Shown here: positions 22,674 to 62,479 of the stretch, in pieces
How the letters are laid out: each line of letters starts with the position of its first letter
How positions within the stretch are numbered: the stretch's first letter is position 1
DNA from: Meghimatium bilineatum
Lineage: Eukaryota; Mollusca; Gastropoda; Stylommatophora; Philomycidae
Length of the DNA stretch: 64,000 bases
Reading direction: 5' to 3'
Assembly (NCBI GenBank): GCA_034231615.1
Contig: CM067298.1
Span: 53,348,883-53,412,882 of the forward strand
Position numbers and translations under genes: made by a program
The notes under the pieces: generated by a model
Told to the model about the DNA's origin: nothing
What the model saw: only the letters and a program-made list of their open reading frames with translations
Databases searched by the model: none

Positions 22674-23738
22674 AAAGATTCCAAAATCTAGCAATGGGGC
22701 GACTGAAAAGAAGCAGCTTTATCCATCAAGCTAAACGACTCCGTAGACAACTTACAGACCTACCTGAAGTTGATAGCCCCTTAAGGTCTGTACCAGAACA
22801 AACCCCGTGGAGTGAAAGCCATGGAATGCCAATATACATTCAGACCCATGTGAAAGGAATACTATGCGCGGACGAACAGAACAGTGTGCAGCGAAGGACA
22901 GTCACCCTCAGTTTCATGGATGAGGAATATCCACAAGATATATGGGTCAGAGTGTACACAGATGGGTCAGCACAGAATGCTGTGAGGAATGGAGGTGCAG
23001 GTGTATATATAGAATATCCACACAAGCCTAGACATACAATCAGAACACCGACGGGAAAATTCTGCAATAATTATGATGCAGAAATCCAGGCAATTAGTGT
23101 GGCAGCTAAAAAGCTGCTGAACTCCAACTCTGGCCTACAGCCTGTGGTATTCCTGACAGATGCAAGGTCAGTGCTTCAAGCTCTCCAGTCTGAAAAACTA
23201 ACAGACTTGAAAAAACTACTTAGCGAATTGTCTTACCAGTATAGGGTAACCATGCAGTGGATACCCTCTCACTGTGGAATACCAGGAAATGAAAAAGCAG
23301 ACCAACTGGCTAAGGAAGGTGCTGCCGAAGAACAACCAGATATACCATTCACCTACCATCAGAAAAACAGATGATCAAGAAAATATGAAAGCCACAAATG
23401 CCAACACAAGATGACTATCACATTATGAACAGATCAGAGCAAGTTATAATTCTACGTCTCAGAACAGGACACAACCGACTCCGCAGTCACATGTATACAA
23501 AGTTCAAGATTGGCAACACAGCCATGTGTACATGTGGACAGGCACAGTGTTCCAAACATATACTTCAATAGTGTTCTGAGCATGAAACACTGAGGCAGAC
23601 ATATTGGCCAGAGGAAACAACACTGGAATCAAAACTCTATGGGACACTGTATGAACTACAAAAGACAGTGAGTTTTATTAAGGAGACAGAATTACAGATA
23701 TAGACATGTTTCAAGTGAACGAAAGAAGAAGAAGAAGA
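22674..23738 (+). mobile_element. RNase H LINE, 5'-truncated copy with TSD
   Basis: 1065-bp insertion carrying the 3' end of a non-LTR retrotransposon. It is flanked by a perfect 12-bp TSD ATGGTTAAGTGT (22662-22673 and 23739-23750) and ends in a (GAA)n tail. It contains an open RNase H frame (22694-23374) and then a shifted, partly stopped C-terminal region with a CTCG...C cysteine motif near 23530. The full TSD and intact RNase H frame suggest a recent insertion. Confidence 0.9.
22694..23374 (+). CDS. RNase H domain of a truncated LINE (226 residues)
   Basis: RNase HI domain at about residues 85-212. The expected catalytic residues are all present: Asp90 (YTDGS), Glu130 (DAEIQAI), Asp156 (LTDARS), His193 (PSHCGI) and Asp203 (EKADQLAKEG). 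In the parent element this domain follows the reverse transcriptase and removes RNA from the RNA-DNA hybrid. Here it is cut off from any reverse transcriptase by 5' truncation, and the following conserved region is in another frame. The ATG at 22694 is simply the first available. Expression is unlikely unless a host promoter is captured. This is a transposon remnant rather than a host gene. Confidence 0.85.
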   Translation: MGRLKRSSFIHQAKRLRRQLTDLPEVDSPLRSVPEQTPWSESHGMPIYIQTHVKGILCADEQNSVQRRTVTLSFMDEEYPQDIWVRVYTDGSAQNAVRNGGAGVYIEYPHKPRHTIRTPTGKFCNNYDAEIQAISVAAKKLLNSNSGLQPVVFLTDARSVLQALQSEKLTDLKKLLSELSYQYRVTMQWIPSHCGIPGNEKADQLAKEGAAEEQPDIPFTYHQKNR

Positions 23739-23750
23739 ATGGTTAAGTGT

Positions 23751-24315
23751 GTTTTCACACTGATCCGCTGCTATAATCTCCTATGACATGCGCAGCGAGA
23801 TAACTGTTAACTGTTCTTTGTTCCTCTCTCAAGCCCTCTCGATACATGGGTGGGCATTGAATTATACTATAAGTGTGGTGTATATCAAACATACTTTATA
23901 GCTTTACAGCAGGTGTACTCGATTGCATATTTTGAAGTATTCGCACACTTGCAACCAAAGAATTTCTAGACGGAAAATCCAGTCATGAATACCTTTAGAG
24001 ATAATGAAATTAATGGTTTGCTTTGACGTGCATGACAGCATGACTGTGGTAATGTAACCCTGGGTTTGTACAAAATTGTGAGAATTTAAACTCTGCACAA
24101 ATACAAGCCTTGACCTTAGCAGGGTTAGCTTTTTCTTATTATCACTTTCTTCGTCGTCCATGTGTTGCAGTATCACATAAGGGACACACATTTAGCTAGT
24201 ATCACTTCTGTTATCTTCGTAGAGTTATTAAATATATTCTTTCCATCTGTTCCTGGTTTCCTTTTCTCCTATTAACAGGAATAAAGCTATGGAAACATCA
24301 ATATTAAAAATCATC
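23751..24315. other. unassigned
   Basis: A short CTCCTATGACATGCG near 23778 resembles the delta head; nothing else is recognisable. Confidence 0.45.
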
Positions 24316-25475
24316 ATCATCAGGTGCCATGCCGGCTGGCGGTCATGGCTCTCCACAGCTCTCTGTCCACAGTATTATGTATCAAGGTCGTTGTTATTTC
24401 GTTGCCGTGCCAGGCTGTCAAACTGTCTAATATTTTCTCACGTTGTCGCCCTCTGTCTCTGTTGCCTAAAATTTTGCCTGTTGTGACTATGTTCTCTAAA
24501 CCTGCCTGTCTCATGAAGTGGCCCAAAAAAGAAGATTGCCTTTTTCTTATATTGTTGATTAAGGTCCGTTTTGCATTTGACTCTTTCAACACCTCTACAT
24601 TAGTTTTTCTGGCAGTTCATGGTATTCTCAGCATTCTTCTGTAGAACCACATTTCTGTTGCCTCTAATTTCCCACCTTCCAGTTTGTTTATTGTCCAAGA
24701 CTCGCACCCATATAGCACTGCAGAACTCTCTTTCTCACCTCTAATGACAAGGTCATATTGCACAGTATACTTTTCATTTTTCTGAATGTTGTTTTTACCT
24801 GTCCTATTCTGAAATTTATATGTGTTGAACTTCTTCCATTTGCTGTAATCATTGTACCTAAATATTTGAATTCGTGGACCTGTTTTAATACTATATCATT
24901 CACTTTGATCTTGCAAGGTGTGTTATTTTGTTTCTTTGAAATAACCATTACTTCTGTTTTCTTGATATTTAGGAAGAGGCCTTTCTCTTTACTTTCTGTG
25001 ACTACTACATTAATACAATTTTGAAGTTTTCTCTCACTTTTTGCAATCAGAACAGTGTCATCCGCATATCTCAAATTATTTATGTTATGTCCTCCCACTG
25101 ATATTCCTGGGATATCTACTATTGCACGCAATATACGTTTTCACTGTATAAAGAGAACAGGTCTGGTGAAAGCACTCATCCCTGTCTGACTCCTTGTTTT
25201 ATTTGTTGAAAATGGCCAAATTGATTTTCTACTCTTATTGCTGCTGTTTGTTGCCAGTACATGTTCATGATTATTCTTAAATCCTTGCTGTCAATGTTCA
25301 AATTTTCTAGCATGTGTATAATTTCGCTTTGTTTAACCTTATCAAATGCTTTCGTGCAGTCTATAATTCAGAGGTACATATCTGTTTTTACCTCTATAGA
25401 CCTCTCTATTAGTGTTCTCAATATATAAATAGCATTGTTGGTACCTTTGCCTTCTAAAAAGCCACATATTAAAAA
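24316..25475 (-). mobile_element. LINE-A, reverse transcriptase fragment (YADD)
   Basis: 5'-truncated non-LTR retrotransposon. Upstream frames give a disrupted DYTKAFDKVK-type palm region near 25370, then an open run (25131-24688) with NNLRYADDTVLIA, the catalytic YADD, and HEFKYLGTMIT. The C-terminal part (24592-24320) reads SFLGHFMRQAGLENIVTTG. A (TGA)n tail ends at about 24316. Frameshifts and stops make it inactive. Probably RTE-like, but the clade is uncertain. Confidence 0.85.
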
Positions 25476-27515
25476 TAGAGGTTAAAAAAAACAAACAAAA
25501 ACTCTGGAGTTGAAGTAAAACTTAATTTCCTAGCATAAGAGACTAGCGGGACAAACTAATACTCCCTTGTGTTCTATCATTATAATTATCACCAACACCA
25601 TCGCCATAGCTGTCGCCTCCATACTACCAGCAACCACTAGGAATCATCACCACAATCACAACTACCACCATGACCATGTAATTTATTGGTAATATTTTAC
25701 GTACTTTTTATTTTCTTTCTTTTATTCAAAGTTTATATGAACTGCCTTCTACCTGCACTACAGGTAGCTGTCACAGGCGATAATACAGGATGAAGTAAAT
25801 GACAGACATTATGAATGCCTCGTTGTGTTCTATATGGCCCAAGCTGCTCTTCGTAGCGTCGCCCTTCTATCTTTATGTCCGCTAATAACATCTTGCTGGT
25901 AGTCTAATAACCGAGTAGTACCAGGTACTGCATGTATAAATTGGCGTTGGCAATATCTAAGTCTCCATGTAATACTGTCATTATGTATCATTCATTCCGC
26001 CTGCACAGGTATACATTTCAGATGGATTTTGGTATCATGTAATCCTATTCATAGCGTTATTTTCCTTACTGTTATTCTCTATCACTTCACAAATTGTTTA
26101 AGAATTTTTCTCACTGTCGTATTTTTTCATGTGGCACAATACGTAAATTCTTCCGACATCGAGATTGGAAGATAGTGTGGGTAAAATCTCCTGTGTAGTA
26201 GAAGATAATGCAACTTGTGATATTGCACACTTCACCCAAATTGCACGGAACAGACATCTGGGGCTTGTACACGTTTTGGAAAAATTTCCCACCAAAAAGA
26301 TTGAGTTAAACACAATTTAGAGCCGATAGTAAATCTCACACATTGACTTATGTAAACAAAATAGTGTAATAAACCCTTTTCATTCGGAGTTCCGTAATAA
26401 TAATTACAATAATAATCATCATCATTGTCATTGTAATCGAGAGCATGAATTACGAACAATATCTCTGCTAACCTTACTTATACAATAATGTCCACCACTG
26501 TGTCTCGCACAGGCATATATATTAAATTTATAAAAAAAGTATCTCTTATGACAGATGTATGCAACCTTTTAAGGATGACTGACTGGAGTGAACATGTGTG
26601 TTGAATATAGGGTAGCTGACTGACGAAGTGGACAGTGTTTTCAGTATGTGATAGCTGACCAAAGTGGTCATGTGTGTTCAATATGGGACTATAACAAAGT
26701 TTTGTGTAGTTTCTTGGAGCTTAAAGTAATGTGTGTTTTGCCTAATGCGCCAATGCAGATAGTAAATTTAGAACACGTTTGTGGGTTAGAGAAATGACTT
26801 CTCGTGTCGGATATACACATTCTTGTCTCATGGTGAGGAATATCCCTTTCAACCGTGAACGTTAGTAAAATTTGGTTATACAGATGTGACCATTAAAAGA
26901 AAAAAATATAGGTTGTGTTTCAGATAGGTTCAGCCACTAAAAATAATAACTATAGCCCAAAGCATAGATACATAAAGAAAAGATAAGAGAAATTTAAAAG
27001 AGTTCATTTAATTTAAAAAAAATCAAAACAATGAAATATTTCTAGTGAATAAATATCTGGGTGTATTTACTGATCACCACCAACTCGGCCACCATGACGG
27101 TATCAGTATAACCCATGCTGAAGACATGTTATACCCGGTTATACATGTAACTATTACATAGATTATTATCAACACTATTCTCCAATATTTTAATGACTTC
27201 TCTTCTCTGGCATCTAGTTATCGTGTGATTCTCCTTGATTCTTTATTAGAAACTGGCCTCACAGCACGTGGGGCATTCCCATAAGTGCTCTGCCTTCTGT
27301 TCCAGCAAGCATTCGACTCAATGGTGTTTCGAGTCTAATGCTGCCGAAACAGACGTCAACATCAGGGCACAACTCTGGCCCCTGCGACAGGTTTCTTGGT
27401 TGTTCCACCCTCCCACGCCGTGTCCATAACTAGTTCAAGCACAACGTCGGCCTGTCAGAACAACATGGTAACTGTTATCGAAGGTTACGACTACGGGATT
27501 TTATAGATGACGTGC
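25476..27515. other. unassigned apart from a short dispersed repeat
   Basis: 26800-26920 is shared with 59758-59865. No coding exon was supported. Confidence 0.45.
26800..26920 (+). repeat. short dispersed repeat shared with 59758-59865
   Basis: Shares CTCATGGTGAGG / CTTATGGTGAGG, CTTTCAACCGTGAACG / CTTTCAACCGCGGACG and a following TTAAAA..A...ATAGG.TGTG/GTGTAGGTCACG block in the same order with 59758-59865. Identity unknown. Confidence 0.4.
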
Positions 27516-27633
27516 CATGAAGCTTCTATAAGAAGATAACCTCAATATAAAGGCATGTAATCTACTAAGGTTTTCTGTTGAATGGTTGGTTTGTCTAGTC
27601 AGCCATTGGTGAGGCCCACAGACGCAACCACAT
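27516..27633 (-). mobile_element. beta element, 5' module only
   Basis: Reverse-complement match to roughly the first 115 bp of beta: the CGCATGTGGTTGCG...CCAATGG...AGGTTATCTTCTTATAGAAGCTTCA region. It lacks the rest of the element and the (AACC)n tail. A copy retaining only the 5' end cannot come from ordinary 5' truncation, so it suggests internal breakage or an independent module. Confidence 0.7.
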
Positions 27634-28149
27634 GCGTGTGTGATTCTATTTGTATAGAAGATCGATCATGAAGTTGGTTGCTAAAGTTTTGCCATTACAC
27701 AAATCTTTCCAGTGTGTGTCACTGGAGATGAAATGTATGTTGTGGTAATTTTGTATTTTTTTGTCAACTTGAAAAGATATTAACCATAATTTGGTGTGGC
27801 AATATTTGACTATATTTACCTGAATTGTGATTAAAAGGTAAAGGTAGGTCCATGGCATCTACGTAGATGAAGATAACTCTTCATGTACTAAACCGCAGCA
27901 TCTACTAGTTGAGGTGGCCAATTTCCTTTCTTGCTGTTTTACCCCCCCCCCCCAACTCATGCTTCAGGTACTCATTTACAACTAAGTCGGTTGGTGGAGT
28001 GGTCGTGTCAAGCGAGAAATCACAACCGCAGCAATCTCACTATCAAGTAGACTATTGCGCTGTGATGATCTGAATTGTGATTATTATTATCAATTGCAAC
28101 TGTCTATCAGCCATGTCTTGCTGCTGTTTCGATGCATTTAGAAGGCATC

Positions 28150-28300
28150 TTTTTTTCTGTTTGAATCATTCTCAACCTCCTGGAGAAAAGCATGACGTAA
28201 CCGGCAGTACGGAATGCATTGCGCCATTTTACAGCATGATTGCGATATAGATGCCTTTCGAACTAATTTCCGACTTTAACATGCCCTCTGGGTAACTTTA
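28150..28300 (-). mobile_element. delta SINE, old fragment
   Basis: The blocks GGAATGCATTGCGCCA, TTTACAGCATGATTGCGATA and GCCTTTCGAAC follow the delta middle region in order. Very diverged, with uncertain edges. Confidence 0.45.
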
Positions 28301-28675
28301 ATCCTCGATGGAATGTGACAGCCAATCCCTGCTTCTGAATAAAAATTAAATTTCTGACTTCAAGGTTTCAATTAACATACTCAACAAGTTTAAGCAATCA
28401 TGGAAATAAACAATGATTTTCTATATAAAATTGGTGACGTGAATACACTTAATAAAAAGAGCACATAATGGCTATGTGATGCCAACAGAAACATGTTTTA
28501 CAAGTATGTGCTATGTTACTACCTACTGCTAGCGTACATCGCAATTTATGCACAAACTAACATGTGGGCAGTATTGGAGACTTCAGTTTTTTTCCCTTGG
28601 TTGAGCTGATTGCAAGTTCAGGAGCTGAATCAGAACAGTCCATTACTGGTTCTCTGAGTGAGAATGAGTCTAGAT

Positions 28676-30041
28676 TAGGGATCGCAATACCGAACCCTTT
28701 TAAAAAAAAAAATGGTATTTTCAATATTTAAGTTTACGAGCACGGAATCGCGAGATATTCCATATTTAGAGAAACTTTCGTCCAGGTTATTGGTGACAAT
28801 GTATCAATGAAATGAAAATATTACAAAAAATAAATAAATCACATTTTAATGTATAATAGGCTTTTAACAATAATACACATGTTTACCGTCAGACTTTAAT
28901 CAAACTAACAAAAATAATATTACTAACCTTTTAATTTAAATAGATTTATTAATCAAATATTAAAAAAATGTATATTTCTCAATCTTCACTAAAATTTAAA
29001 TAATGAGATTGTAAAAATGACAACGTGTCTGGAGTTTTATCATAGAATTTTGAGCGCAAATGATTACAAAAGTAACCTTATGACGAAAACACCCTGTCAG
29101 ACTCCACATTTAGATTTATCTTTTTTAAGGCCCCCCCCCCCCCCCCACAAATTATTTATAACAACCTGAAGGGAAAATTAATCATTATAATAATAAATGT
29201 CAATTAGCAAAATATATTTAGTTTATTTATTTAAATCGAAACAACTTGATGTAAATGATTGGCTTGATACAGTAAAACTGTCATTCTGCCTGGGGCATAA
29301 TAATGCCTCGAGTATTATTATATCTCAAAAACAAAATCAATTATGAAGTGAATTATTAATATTTTTTTATCACAAAATTGGAATAACATAATTTTTCTGT
29401 CTTTCAAACTTAAGGGATTTGATCATCAAAATACGGATTTAGTTATAGAAGATAGTGCCTACGTTTGCAATATGTAGGTACTTTGGCATTAATAAAGGAA
29501 ATCAAGCAATCAAACATTTGTTTAAAAAATGTACCATTTGATTCGAGTACAACATATTATTATTTCCATATAATTCATGTTATAAATAAACTGTTAATGT
29601 AGGCCAAATTAGATCTTAATTTGACTATACCAATTTATTATTTTCCATAATATGAGAATATTTACCTACCAATCATGTACATGCACTTCGCGACTCACGT
29701 CACTCGACCCTTACATACGCACGATATAAAAACAAAACTAATCATAACGTATGCTTCTTTACAAATGAAGCACAGAAAAAAGATATAGGCCGTCGGTCGT
29801 GCCTCAGAAAGAGACACATAGTGTTAGCGTTCGCCCATAACATAAATTATTGGAATGTTGTGCTTTAAATACGGCATGAAAAGTTACTATTGTAAACTAT
29901 GAAAAACGATTTATATTTTTGGGAAATGAAATACCGAAAATTCCGGTTTTCATAAATTAATTCCTGGTATTTTCAAACATTCGTTTTTAGTCCCGTATTC
30001 CTGTACTTTTCGAGAGCTAGGATCTCAGTTTGATACCCATA
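28676..30041 (+). mobile_element. candidate 1.37-kb non-autonomous DNA transposon
   Basis: An identical 10-bp AGTCTAGATT flanks it (28667-28676 and 30041-30050), of which 8 bp would be a hAT-type TSD. The ends TAGGGATCGCAATAC and, reversed, TATGGGTATCAAACTG are weakly inverted. Subterminal GGTATTTTCAA..ATT occurs near both ends (28711, 29969) and ATACCGAA near both (28688, 29931). The AT-rich interior shows no coding frame. Confidence 0.55.
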
Positions 30042-30050
30042 GTCTAGATT

Positions 30051-30810
30051 TCATCACCTGTGAAACGCCCAATAATGCCTCTTTTGTATGAGATCCGCCG
30101 CTGATAAAATATTTGTCAATGTTCGGATTCACTGGATTTCGGCCTCTATTGTGTGAAAGTTCTCTGATATGTCTGTAAAGACCTTTGATCTGAATCATGA
30201 TATGAAATATGTAATTATGTTTTATTAGTCAGGAACGTATTAACAATATTTATATGTTATTAATTAGAGTTTCACATACAAATGTACGATCACAATTACA
30301 AACACAGTGTCATTATAGTGTTAACTAAATACGTTCTTCATAAGAACGGTAAGGATGTCCTGTATGTTGCAGCTTTACTATGTAGATGAAACGCATTATT
30401 TCCGCAGGAGGAACGTCTGACAGTCTTAGAAGTGGCCAACCATAACAATAATTATACAACCGCAAATTCCAAGTAGAACCCACCTTTCCGTCTTTCCATG
30501 CGATAGTATTATTATTGTGCTCTAAGAAATATTATCTACAATACGTGGTGATGACGGATGTGACTCACAAGATCAATCTGAGCCACAAAGAGTCTTCCAC
30601 ATTATGTACACAGAATCTATAAGCCTTATTGTACCATCGTGTGCCGTAATGTGTCTTCTTATACATACATCCCTTGAACTAACTGCTATAACTTTCTCTT
30701 TTGTTTTATGTCATTCCTGATCTTTTCCCTCCATGCAACACGATCCAAGGCATCCTGTTCCCATGATTCTGTATCAATGCCTATATCTTGTATATCACGT
30801 TTTCACACTC
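30051..30810. other. unassigned
   Basis: Sequence between the candidate DNA transposon and the delta SINE; nothing recognised. Confidence 0.5.
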
Positions 30811-30823
30811 ATTGTGGATATCG

Positions 30824-31105
30824 TCCGTATGTTTCCGGCGCACGAAAGGGAAACAAAGAATAGCAACACTGTTTACCTTCCATGCTTGTCGCAAAAGGCG
30901 ACTAAGGAGGTTATGGGATGGAGTTGGCTGTCCCATCCCATATAGGGTCAGTGACACAAAGCCATGCTGAAGTAGGATGTGTCAGGTCGAAAGGCGCAGA
31001 TATCGCAGCAATGCTGTAAACCATGACACGACGCATTCCGTTCTCCGGACTACATTCTGCTAATCTGCAGGAGTTTGAGAACGAACGCAGAAGAAGAAGA
31101 AGAAG
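30824..31105 (+). mobile_element. delta SINE, (GAA)n tail, complete copy (282 bp)
   Basis: Non-coding element ending TTTGAGAACGAACGCAG plus AAG units. TSDs ATTGTGGATATCG and ATTTTGGATATCG (30811-30823 and 31106-31118) match at 12 of 13 positions. Same length as the copy at 37989-38270. I found no convincing A/B box, so the SINE label rests on size, tail and TSD. Confidence 0.85.
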
Positions 31106-31118
31106 ATTTTGGATATCG

Positions 31119-32290
31119 ATATTGACATCTTTTTCCAGACTGTAATTCTTCATAAAAAAATATGTACTCACACATAAAACTGAAATCCAACAGGTAAAGC
31201 GTGAAACGGCGTAATGCAGTTTTGCTAATAACATGAAACACACACAGGCCCGTACACAAATCGACGTTTGACCGAAAACCTTTATCAAGGATAAAATACA
31301 TCACGTACATACACGTATGCATAAAAAATGACAAGTAGGCACGACACAACTTGCGTTCACATGTTTAGCGAAATGTCCGAAAGGATTAATTCTCCATAAG
31401 GTAGATCTTTCAGTTTTCTCTCATCTTCCACATTCCTAGTGTGTCTCAGCCATCTGACTACACAGACTGGGCATAGAAAAGAAGACTGTGGTATTCCCTT
31501 TTCCAGTATATCAGTTTTAGGGACTTACCTAGAGTCCTACGACATAACTCCACGGACTCTATATAGGCAATGTATGTAAAATCGTTTTTGTCGTCTCTCC
31601 TGGTGCATATAGGTTTCCCATGTTTAACTGCTATAAGGGAGCTATGGACACACACCTGCATGGTAAACAAGGAGTTTAGTTCTTATTTTTAATTTTCTTT
31701 TCCCTCATACCTTTATGTTAGTCTGTTCATTGTTGTAGATACCTTGCTAATTCTAATGCTTACATCTTGATCCAGGAATACTTTGTAGTTGCCTGATGAT
31801 TCTAGATACGTAAAGTGATTAACAACCTCTAGCTTATCACCATTGATATCAATTTACAGCTACCAGCTGGCAGTCTACCTCATAATTTGCGTATAAATTG
31901 TTGTGATGATTGTTAGTCAAAACTAATGGCAGTTGTCAGAAAAGACAACCAATTGAGAATGACTTATAACCAGTAACTGCCTTCTCCCGATGTGATTCGA
32001 GATTCAGTAAGGCCAGAGTTAGAGTATACCCCTTCATAGTGCAATGCCCAGGCTGAAATATAGAGAACATGTGTTGTCCATGCAATATAATCCATCTCTG
32101 TTCTTTTCGCGTTAACTTCAAATGAAAAAAAGCTAATTTCAATACATTTGGAACAAGACAGGCAACAGGAGATACATGTACCCTGTAAAGCTGTGTTCTA
32201 TCTGTCCGTCTTAAATCATATATATGATTGTTTTAAATCACGTTGCTTAGTAATGCCTACGTAATGATGCTTTCATTTCATAGCAACTAT
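31119..32290. other. unassigned, possibly LINE-derived in part
   Basis: 31400-31900 has the pyrimidine-rich, frame-broken look of a decayed minus-strand LINE, but no motif is secure. Confidence 0.35.
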
Positions 32291-32292
32291 AT

Positions 32293-32375
32293 ATCAATTC
32301 ATAGTTACAGTTACGTTTATGGAAATCATACATCAATTCATAGTTACAGTTACGTTTATGGAAATCATACACCAA
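32293..32375 (+). repeat. 39-bp tandem repeat, about 2 copies
   Basis: Units beginning ATCAATTCATAGTTACAGTT at 32293 and 32332, with a third partial unit to about 32380. Directly precedes the 33-bp array. Confidence 0.88.
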
Positions 32376-32414
32376 TTCAAGGTTACAATTAAGATTTTCT
32401 GCTCACATTGAATG

Positions 32415-32578
32415 TTAAAACACCGCACACAGCTGAGAGGTAGAAATTTAAAACATTGCACACAGCTGAGAGGTAGAAATTTAAAACATTGCACACAGCT
32501 GAGAGGTAGAAATTTAAAACATTGCACACAGCTGAGAAGTAGAAACTTAAAACATTGCACACAGCTGAGAGGTAGAAT
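32415..32578 (+). repeat. 33-bp minisatellite, about 5 copies
   Basis: The unit is AACATTGCACACAGCTGAGA plus GGTAGAAATTTAA, with few substitutions. It keeps a minus-strand frame open (CFKFLPLSCVQ repeated) only because 33 is divisible by three. Confidence 0.93.
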
Positions 32579-32639
32579 CTTGGTATGAATTAAAGATCTG
32601 GAAAAGTATCAAGTGAAGCACACAATTCGAACCGGACCG

Positions 32640-32895
32640 AATTGATATACATTCATAACACACTACTAGTAATTGTGGAGATACCAAGCATTGTGGAGAG
32701 ATACAATACGTTCTGAAAAGCTATACCATAAATTATGGAATAATACAACAAATTATGAAAATATATACATTGTCGAAAGAGAGATATCATAAAATCAATA
32801 GAAAGATTAAAACCATAAATTGTATAGATACATTTTACAGAAAGAGATACACAATTGTGATGGACAACATATAATGTAGAAAGATGATACAATCA
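32640..32895 (+). repeat. degenerate tandem repeat
   Basis: Loose units of GGAGAGATACAATACGTTCT / GAAAGAGATA / AATTATGGAATAATACAAC type, about 36 bp apart. Too diverged for a firm unit. Confidence 0.5.
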
Positions 32896-32950
32896 GTCCA
32901 TCTATCTATTCATTTATCTATGTATGTATCTATCTATCTATCTATCTACT
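32896..32950 (+). repeat. (TCTA)n microsatellite
   Basis: CTATCTATCTATCTATCTA with flanking imperfect units. Confidence 0.93.
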
Positions 32951-33295
32951 CGTATGTCTATACGCTGTGACTCTTGTTTCCTATGCGGCGTCAGGGGTAG
33001 AAGAGTTCTCTGGAGTTGACCTTCTTGCCAACAGTCCATCAAGCCCATAATTTGCATCCATTGTGTACACATCCTCAAGTACATAAATCGCGGGCAATGA
33101 TTTTCTATTTGTCCTTATCTTTGAATATCTTCTGAGCGTCATTTCATGTGATTACAATGTCTGGCATGTCCTTTATAAGTTCTCTTTTCCATGACTTCAG
33201 GGGTTTTCATTGTTTCTTTTTTCCAAACCAGTTCCGTGTCATTAATCGTTTAGTTATATATAAATTGAATTTTGTCCAACGGAGCCACTTTATTC

Positions 33296-33535
33296 TCCTT
33301 ATTCTTCTGCTCTCATTCTCAAACTCCTGCAGATTAACATGATGCAGTCCATAGAACAGAAGGAATGGGAGTTGTATCGTAGTTTACAACATGAATGCAA
33401 TATCCGTGCCTTTAATTCTGACTTACCGACTTCAGTATGGCTTCTCGGTGTCTTTGACTCATTATGTGATGGAATAGCCAATCCCACCCCAAAGTTTCTT
33501 AGTCATCTCTTATGACATGCGTGGCATATGACAGT
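33296..33535 (-). mobile_element. delta SINE, diverged copy
   Basis: Older minus-strand copy: CTCAAACTCCTGCAGATTAAC, a weakened middle, and TCTTATGACATGCGTGGC near the head. The order of blocks matches delta but with many substitutions. Confidence 0.65.
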
Positions 33536-33670
33536 GCCACCATGTTTTATTTTCATTTAGGGCTCTTGCAACAAATGTGCTAGTTTTAGATTCTCATATT
33601 CCAGGTTACGATTTTTAATGATGTCTTTGAAGTGAAAATAAATATTGGTCCGGCTTTCCGCTTTGCTGTT

Positions 33671-33785
33671 AATGTCATATTCTCTGTTGTCCAGTTGGCC
33701 TGGCTGTCGGCTGTGGTACTAATGTCATATTCTCTGTTGTCAAGTTGGCCTGGCTGTCGGCTGTGCTACTAATGTCATATTATCT
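33671..33785 (+). repeat. 50-bp tandem repeat, 2.3 copies
   Basis: Units starting AATGTCATATTCTCTGTTGT at 33671 and 33721, with a partial third at 33771. Confidence 0.92.
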
Positions 33786-34159
33786 GCTGTGATGGTCACT
33801 TCCTTGGTCAAGATCAAATGTGCATCTATTATCCTTATTTCTGCAGCCATGGAGATTGCACTTCCAAAAGTTGAAGATCACTAGGAATTGTCCATACATT
33901 GCTTAGCAATTAGGGTGGGGAGAAGGGGGGAGTTGGGAGATCTGAACAAGTTTCACATTTGTTGACAAGGGAAAGTTGTTTGACGAAAGTGGACGTCAAC
34001 AATACCGTTTCTCATACACATTTCTTACGTTCCTTACACTTACAAAGGACACAGTTCCTTAGGTCTCTATGCAGTTGGATCAATTGGGGGAACACAGACA
34101 TGATCACATGCTATTGTAGTAGCTTCCAGTAATCTGTAGGCCTAAGGGCACATCAGAAT

Positions 34160-34192
34160 ATATATATATATATATATGAGTATATATATATG
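34160..34192 (+). repeat. (TA)n microsatellite downstream of the aquaglyceroporin stop
   Basis: Two TA runs split by TGAG, 155 bp beyond the stop codon, in or near the 3' UTR. Confidence 0.9.
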
Positions 34193-34346
34193 CAATGGTA
34201 ATGTTTCTTCTGAATGACGAAATATTTTGCGATTGTTATTTCTATTGATCAATGGTAAAATAAACTTTTGATTCAACATATTTAGACATAATCACTGATA
34301 TAACACATATATATCATGTATTGATGATGTTACCGACTTAATTAAC

Positions 34347-62214
<27,868 letters not shown>

Positions 62215-62479
62215 CTACAAGAACAGTTAAGTTAGCTGTTTTATGTTATTAGCGTATTAATGGTGAAATACATCACCAGATGCTTCTGTGCTAAACAACG
62301 TTTTATACAACAGTCATAGATTGTAACTAAGAAATTATTATACTGTAATCTATTCAAATGTTGAATGTTCGTATATTCAGGGATAACGGTTAAAGACATG
62401 AAAACTTTGGTCCCAAGATAGTACGTGATCAGCACGGGTTTTTTTTAATAGAAAGTAATGTTAGTATTTCCTAAACACT

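Noticed and set aside
22840-23067. 75-codon minus-strand frame
   Set aside because: Antisense shadow of the RNase H frame.
32333-32560. Repeat protein with CVQCFKFLPLS units
   Set aside because: Consequence of a 33-bp minisatellite; no splice or start context.
1-34000. A second host gene in the left half
   Set aside because: Every open frame there with recognisable similarity belongs to a retrotransposon; no set of splice-consistent exons could be built. Short exons with little conservation could still be missed by eye.
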